Shown here one piece after another: positions 60,257-64,000 of a stretch of 64,000 nucleotides of DNA. The position numbers and the translations under genes are program-made. Source of the DNA: JAZDEY01 sp043808325 [NCBI: Candidatus Eiseniibacteriota bacterium] (GTDB lineage Bacteria > Arandabacterota > Arandabacteria > Arandabacterales); assembly GCA_043808325.1 (NCBI GenBank), contig JAZDEY010000068.1:27871-91870 (forward strand), written 5' to 3'. The notes beneath the pieces were generated by a model. It was not told where the DNA came from and ran no database searches. It saw only the letters and a program-made list of their open reading frames with translations. How positions within the stretch are numbered: position 1 is the first letter of the stretch; each line of letters begins with the position of its first letter.

Positions 60257-60285
60257 ATCGTATCACCCGCATGTTTTACTTTCAA
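60257..60285 (-). promoter_or_regulatory. Promoter of the microprotein-YkgJ unit
   Basis: Minus strand TTGAAA (60280-60285), 17 bp spacer, extended TGA, TACGAT (60257-60262). Confidence 0.66.
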
Positions 60286-60352
60286 GCCCTAATTCGCGCC
60301 TTGAGGAGGATCGCGCGACAGGACGCAACGCCATACCCAAGATGGGTCTCCG

Positions 60353-60386
60353 ACAAAAGCGAGAACCCCCGCCGTAAGGCGGGGGC
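60353..60386 (-). terminator. Rho-independent terminator of the 733-residue secreted protein gene
   Basis: CCCCCGCC (60366-60373), GTAA loop, GGCGGGGG (60378-60385). On the minus strand it is followed by TTCTCGCTTTTG. It begins about 30 bp after the stop at 60417. Confidence 0.78.
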
Positions 60387-60416
60387 CTCGTCGAGACTAC
60401 TGCTAAAGCCGGTTGC

Positions 60417-62618
60417 TTACTTCAAGAACATCATCGTACGCGTCAACACGCGATCGCCGAACGAGAGCCGGCAGAAATAGACTCCCGAAGCCACACCACG
60501 TCCGGCCTGGTCGCGACCGTTCCACGACACCGACTTGATGCCTCCGGATTGAGTCTCATCGACAATCTTTGCGACGACCCGGCCCGTCACATCGAATACC
60601 TCGACTCTCGCGTGACCACCACCTGCAGGCAGCATGTACTGGACCGTCGTGGACGATGTGAACGGATTGGGCTGATTCTGATAGAGCCCCAGTTCACCAT
60701 CTTCCCTCTTCGGCGCTCCGCTGGTCGGTTCATTCTTTAGGGCGAAAGCAAGGTTGATCGACTCACCTACATACCGATGGCCGAGCGGATAGCGCATCTC
60801 CTGCCACGGTCCATAGTAGGGTTCCAGCCCATTACCCCATACGGCGTCGTCGTTAAAGTGATCCAGCGAGGTCTTCCAACCGAACTGGGCATCGAGATCA
60901 AGAGGCCTAGCCTGAACGTCAAGCCAGTAGACGATGGGCTCCATATCACTGCCCGTCTGGAAGAAGGCCTCCTCGGCCGGAATGCGGAAGGTGTAAAGCC
61001 AGCACGAATGATCCCCCGGGAACCAGTAATCCTGTGGCGGATTGAGCCAACCCTCATCGATGCCGTCGCGCCACATCTCAACTGTGAACTGGCCCGCCAA
61101 GAACCTGTATAACCAGAGCGGGTTTCCTGGAATACTATACCCATTCGGGTTCTGCCACCAAGGGATATCGCGGTGGAAGCTCAGTGTGAACTCCACGGCC
61201 GTAGGGTCATGTCCGAACGGCAGGTAATCATTGAGCCAGGACCCCCATACCTTGATCTCCACGATGCGGCCGGGTTCCATACAGAGAAAATCGTCGGCCA
61301 ATATATAGGGTTCACTGGTGTTGACGTCTATTCCCGTCGGGCTAAGGTCCGGCCCCTGCAACCACTTGTGCGGGTCATAGATGCAGACTTCATGATCCTC
61401 GATCTCGCCGTCCGCCGCCGGGCCCCAGGGCGGCAGGCCGCCGGCAGAGCTGACCCGGAAACGGGCAAACGTCTGCCCAAGTACAGCGCCGGGCGGAGGG
61501 ACTACTGAGAACGCGTAGAAGCCCGGCCCCACCGGACCAATGGCACAAACCTGCTCGGCCGGATGCTGCCAGATCTTGTCGCCGTTGAAGTCAATCCAGG
61601 CCTCTACGAACGCATTCCCACCATTCACCTCGAACGTGAAAGTGGATAGCTTCCCCAGCACCAACGGGGGTATGGTCATCATATCCTCGTCATCATTCCC
61701 ATCGAGGTCGTCACCCAGAGCGCCCGGGTGGGGCTGGCCATCAGGATCAGAATCGGGCACATCAGTGGCATCGCCCAGCCATGGTGCACCCGGCACTATG
61801 AGATGGTTGGCACCGTTGTTGACCGCCAGGGTCGGATAGCCGGGAGCGGCGACCCCGTCAGGGGCGTCACCCCAGTCAAGATACTGGTCCGGGTGGCCCG
61901 CGATCACAAATGAGAGATCGATGGACTGACCCCAATACGGGTGATTCACGGGATAGAGAAGCTCCCCTAGCCACGGCCCCGGGAAGGGCTCCTGCCCCAC
62001 ACCCCACACGGCATCATCGTTCCAGTGGGTCTCGGAAGTCTTCCAGCCGAATAGGGCCACCCCATCAAGAGGCTCAGCCTTCACGTCAAGCCAGTAGATA
62101 ATGGGGTTGGTGGAACTCCCCATCTGGTGGAAAGCCTCGGTCGGCGGAATAGAGAAGTTGTACTGCCAGCAAGTCGAGTCAGCGGGGTAGAGATACTCCT
62201 CCGGGGGCCTCATCCAGCCCTCGGGCGTTCCCTGAGTCCAGACTCTCGACGTGAACTCCCCCGCCTGGAACGTCCTGAACCACAGCACCTCGCCCGGCAT
62301 GCTATAGGTTCCAGGACCGGCGGGGATATCGGCGTGAATACTCAGGGTGAAGGTAACCCCGTTGGGATCGGTGCCGTAGGGCAGGTAGTCATTCAGCCAT
62401 GAGCCCCAAATGTGAATACCGGTGATATAACCTGTTTCGGTGCAAAGGAAATCATCCGCCAGAATGTACGGATAGGAGCAATTCACATCGATGCCAGTGG
62501 TGTTAATGTCGGGGTACTGAACCCACTTCGCGGGCTGGCTCCCATCCCAGTGGGCTGTCGCCGCCAGGGGCAATCCAAGAACTGCGACGAGACAGAACAA
62601 CGTTAGCCTGCGTGCCAT
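60417..62618 (-). CDS. Large secreted protein: duplicated beta domain around a GEVED domain, C-terminal sorting domain
   Basis: A 733-residue exported protein (signal about 1-22, ending ATA). Two homologous domains, about 25-245 and 425-640, share WxQxPDxxxTGIDVN, PYILADDFLC, IWGSWLNDYLP and FGWKTSxxHxNDDAVWG. Between them (about 250-420) is a GEVED-type domain: DWGDAPDGVAAPGYPT, DGQPHPGALGDDLDGNDDED and GEIEDHEVCI. The end (about 655-733) is a FlgD-like sorting domain, YQNQPNPFTSSTTVQYMLP to GVYFCRLSFGDRV. It is likely a surface or released protein of the same export route as the PHP protein. A dedicated promoter and terminator make it monocistronic. Confidence 0.86.
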   Translation of the reverse strand: MARRLTLFCLVAVLGLPLAATAHWDGSQPAKWVQYPDINTTGIDVNCSYPYILADDFLCTETGYITGIHIWGSWLNDYLPYGTDPNGVTFTLSIHADIPAGPGTYSMPGEVLWFRTFQAGEFTSRVWTQGTPEGWMRPPEEYLYPADSTCWQYNFSIPPTEAFHQMGSSTNPIIYWLDVKAEPLDGVALFGWKTSETHWNDDAVWGVGQEPFPGPWLGELLYPVNHPYWGQSIDLSFVIAGHPDQYLDWGDAPDGVAAPGYPTLAVNNGANHLIVPGAPWLGDATDVPDSDPDGQPHPGALGDDLDGNDDEDMMTIPPLVLGKLSTFTFEVNGGNAFVEAWIDFNGDKIWQHPAEQVCAIGPVGPGFYAFSVVPPPGAVLGQTFARFRVSSAGGLPPWGPAADGEIEDHEVCIYDPHKWLQGPDLSPTGIDVNTSEPYILADDFLCMEPGRIVEIKVWGSWLNDYLPFGHDPTAVEFTLSFHRDIPWWQNPNGYSIPGNPLWLYRFLAGQFTVEMWRDGIDEGWLNPPQDYWFPGDHSCWLYTFRIPAEEAFFQTGSDMEPIVYWLDVQARPLDLDAQFGWKTSLDHFNDDAVWGNGLEPYYGPWQEMRYPLGHRYVGESINLAFALKNEPTSGAPKREDGELGLYQNQPNPFTSSTTVQYMLPAGGGHARVEVFDVTGRVVAKIVDETQSGGIKSVSWNGRDQAGRGVASGVYFCRLSFGDRVLTRTMMFLK

Positions 62619-62723
62619 ACTGACCTCCTTCCCTGCTGTAAGTGAACCTGTGCGTCGGTGCGCCCGCCTGCGGCGGTGGATAGACCAGGAGCCCGCGCAT
62701 CGGACGCGCCGAAAAGCGTTCGA

Positions 62724-62752
62724 ATCGTACCACGCCGGGGCGCCAAAGTCAA
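62724..62752 (-). promoter_or_regulatory. Promoter of the 733-residue secreted protein gene
   Basis: Minus strand TTGACT (62747-62752), 17 bp spacer, extended TGG, TACGAT (62724-62729). Confidence 0.7.
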
Positions 62753-62801
62753 TCAGAACCGGCCGCGAGACTAGTTCTGATCATGCAACTAATTCGACCT
62801 C

Positions 62802-62830
62802 TTGACGAGGGCTCGAGACCCCTGTAGACT
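62802..62830 (+). promoter_or_regulatory. Promoter of the PrcB-like lipoprotein gene
   Basis: TTGACG (62802-62807), 17 bp spacer, TAGACT (62825-62830), about 65 bp ahead of the ATG and divergent from the preceding promoter. Confidence 0.62.
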
Positions 62831-62894
62831 TACATTGGATGTGTATGCGACGTCGCTCGATTGCTCGCCAGTACGGCGAGAAGGAGGCAGGCCC

Positions 62895-64000
62895 ATGCGA
62901 ATGACAACTTCTCTGAGAAGACGTTTGCTTCTGATGCTGCTCGCGATTGCTGCGCTTGCGTTTCTGGTACCGGGCTGCAGCAATGACAAATCGCTAACCA
63001 GGCCGGACGATGGTCCCTCTGAGCGGCTGGCCGGTGGCGGGCGTGCCGAGAACAACGATCCGTTCGTCGGTGGGCCAGGTGACTCGGGGCCGAATGATGC
63101 TCTGCCGGGTGTTCCCGATCGCGACTCGACGATTCAATACTTTCCGCTCTTATACTCGGAATTTGGCTGTCCCGAGCAGACGCCACACCAGGTCATTACG
63201 GATCAAGCCGACTGGGAGCAGTGGTGGGATCGGGCCGTAGAGTGCATGCTCGACTCCGATGGCCGGGGCAACTCTCCATCGGGGAATCCCGTTACTGCCG
63301 ATTCCGGCTGGGCTGAACCCGACAGCAACTGGGCCCGAGAGGCCCCTTCGGTGGACTTCGGCAGCGATATCGTCATTGTCATCAAACTCGAGGAGGGCCC
63401 CGCGGGTCGTTTCCTCTGGATTCAGGAAGTCACTATATCGGACGAGGGTGCTACAATCAACTACGAAGTCGTATCGCCGGGCGATGATTGCCTGACTACT
63501 CCAGAGTTGCAGACAGTGACCGCGCCGGTAGGGGCCTTTGTGATTCCCCACCCGGAGGGCCTCGTATTCGAATGGCGGCGCACCGACACGACATACGATT
63601 GCTCGTGGGAACCCGATCCGAACCTTCCGCTCACCCTCTACTACACCGACGCCGACTGTGATCTTGGCCCGAGTGAGCAGGTGATTCGCACCGAGGGCGG
63701 ATTCAATGAATGGCTCGACCGGGCATGGGAATGTGACATGAGTCGGTGGTACGATTCGGTTGGCGAACCCCGCGATTCGACAGGCACGATCCCAGGGTCG
63801 GTACCGATGGGATTCACGGTTGACTTCACCACCCATGCCGTGATCATTTTGCGCGCCGACAGACATAACGCCTGGGGTGGCGGCATCTGGCTGAACAGCC
63901 TCGAGGTGACGAGCAGCGGTACGACCGTTGCCTACAGCGTGATGGTGCCGGGCGACAACTGTCCGCCGGTTGAGGGTGGCACCTACTTGCAGCCAACGGT
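62895..64000 (+). CDS. Lipoprotein with tandem PrcB-like domains (cut by window edge)
   Basis: At least 368 codons, open to the window end. The N terminus RRRLLLMLLAIAALAFLVPG followed by Cys28 is a lipoprotein signal, then a Gly/Asp/Pro-rich linker. The rest holds two copies of a domain: copy 1 has ITDQADWEQWWDRAVEC, then VDFGSDIVIVIKLEEG and VTAPVGAFVIP. Copy 2 has IRTEGGFNEWLDRAWEC, then VDFTTHAVIILRADRH. This layout resembles the PrcB C-terminal domain. Start is the ATG at 62895, eight bases after AAGGAGG. Function is unknown. Confidence 0.8.
   Translation, partial: MRMTTSLRRRLLLMLLAIAALAFLVPGCSNDKSLTRPDDGPSERLAGGGRAENNDPFVGGPGDSGPNDALPGVPDRDSTIQYFPLLYSEFGCPEQTPHQVITDQADWEQWWDRAVECMLDSDGRGNSPSGNPVTADSGWAEPDSNWAREAPSVDFGSDIVIVIKLEEGPAGRFLWIQEVTISDEGATINYEVVSPGDDCLTTPELQTVTAPVGAFVIPHPEGLVFEWRRTDTTYDCSWEPDPNLPLTLYYTDADCDLGPSEQVIRTEGGFNEWLDRAWECDMSRWYDSVGEPRDSTGTIPGSVPMGFTVDFTTHAVIILRADRHNAWGGGIWLNSLEVTSSGTTVAYSVMVPGDNCPPVEGGTYLQPT

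Overview
The window looks like a chromosomal segment of an uncultivated, GC-rich Gram-negative bacterium. Two large secreted proteins end in FlgD-like, Por/type IX-style C-terminal sorting domains, and there are several lipoproteins and a small-molecule microcompartment locus. This combination fits an FCB-group candidate phylum (for example Eisenbacteria, Krumholzibacteria or Latescibacteria-like). That placement is inference from family content, because no rRNA lies in the window.

Layout. 0-11 kb is housekeeping: trpS (partial), a site-2 protease, a murJ-uvrC-ogt-MBL-xerD-cca operon on the minus strand, then a GT2 glycosyltransferase, rpsT and proS. 11.1-17.5 kb is a compact bacterial microcompartment (BMC) operon: class II aldolase, three BMC-P vertex proteins, PduT-like BMC-T, PduS-like flavo/Fe-S protein, CoA-acylating aldehyde dehydrogenase, two BMC-H hexamers and PduL. 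It resembles the planctomycete/verrucomicrobial (PVM) fucose/rhamnose type with an added PduS/PduT redox pair. 18-22 kb holds an orphan ferredoxin-ASKHA reductive activator, a SLOG protein with two membrane pairs directly behind a tRNA-Ala, and a divergent tRNA-Leu followed by a DUF362 gene.

23.2-34.6 kb is a hydrogen-metabolism block. The Mvh-type [NiFe] hydrogenase small and large subunits read rightward behind a secreted cyclophilin. They converge on a leftward operon, mvhD-protease-hypA-hypB-hypF-hypC-hypD-hypE, which has its own promoter. No HdrABC partner is inside the window. A TlpA-like thioredoxin and a radical SAM protein follow. 35.7-39.4 kb encodes a PAS/GAF sensor translationally coupled to a GAF-PAS-PAS-HisKA protein that lacks the ATP-binding kinase domain.

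39.4-43.5 kb holds an orphan xanthine-dehydrogenase-type Mo subunit, a ketol-acid-reductoisomerase-like protein with an altered active-site motif, and a lipoprotein. 43.5-48 kb holds a second CCA/poly(A) nucleotidyltransferase coupled to a tRNA-thiouridylase-like PP-loop enzyme, plus malQ and a DUF2007-like protein. 48-64 kb is an envelope and secretome region: a Cys/His-rich exported protein, a GT-C glycosyltransferase, two small secreted proteins sharing a C-terminal WG-motif, a sulfatase-fold lipoprotein with a Thr at the nucleophile position, a membrane-fused spermidine-synthase-like protein, a secreted PHP/propeller protein, a 36-residue basic microprotein, a duplicated GEVED-containing protein and a PrcB-like lipoprotein running off the end.

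Across the window nearly every transcription unit is headed by a very regular sigma-70-like promoter: TTGA at -35, a 16-18 bp spacer (usually 17) and TAnnnT at -10, most with an extended TGn. These promoters define the operons and support several genes that would otherwise be doubtful. Coordinates of promoters and starts were read by eye; homology calls are from motif recognition without a database search.
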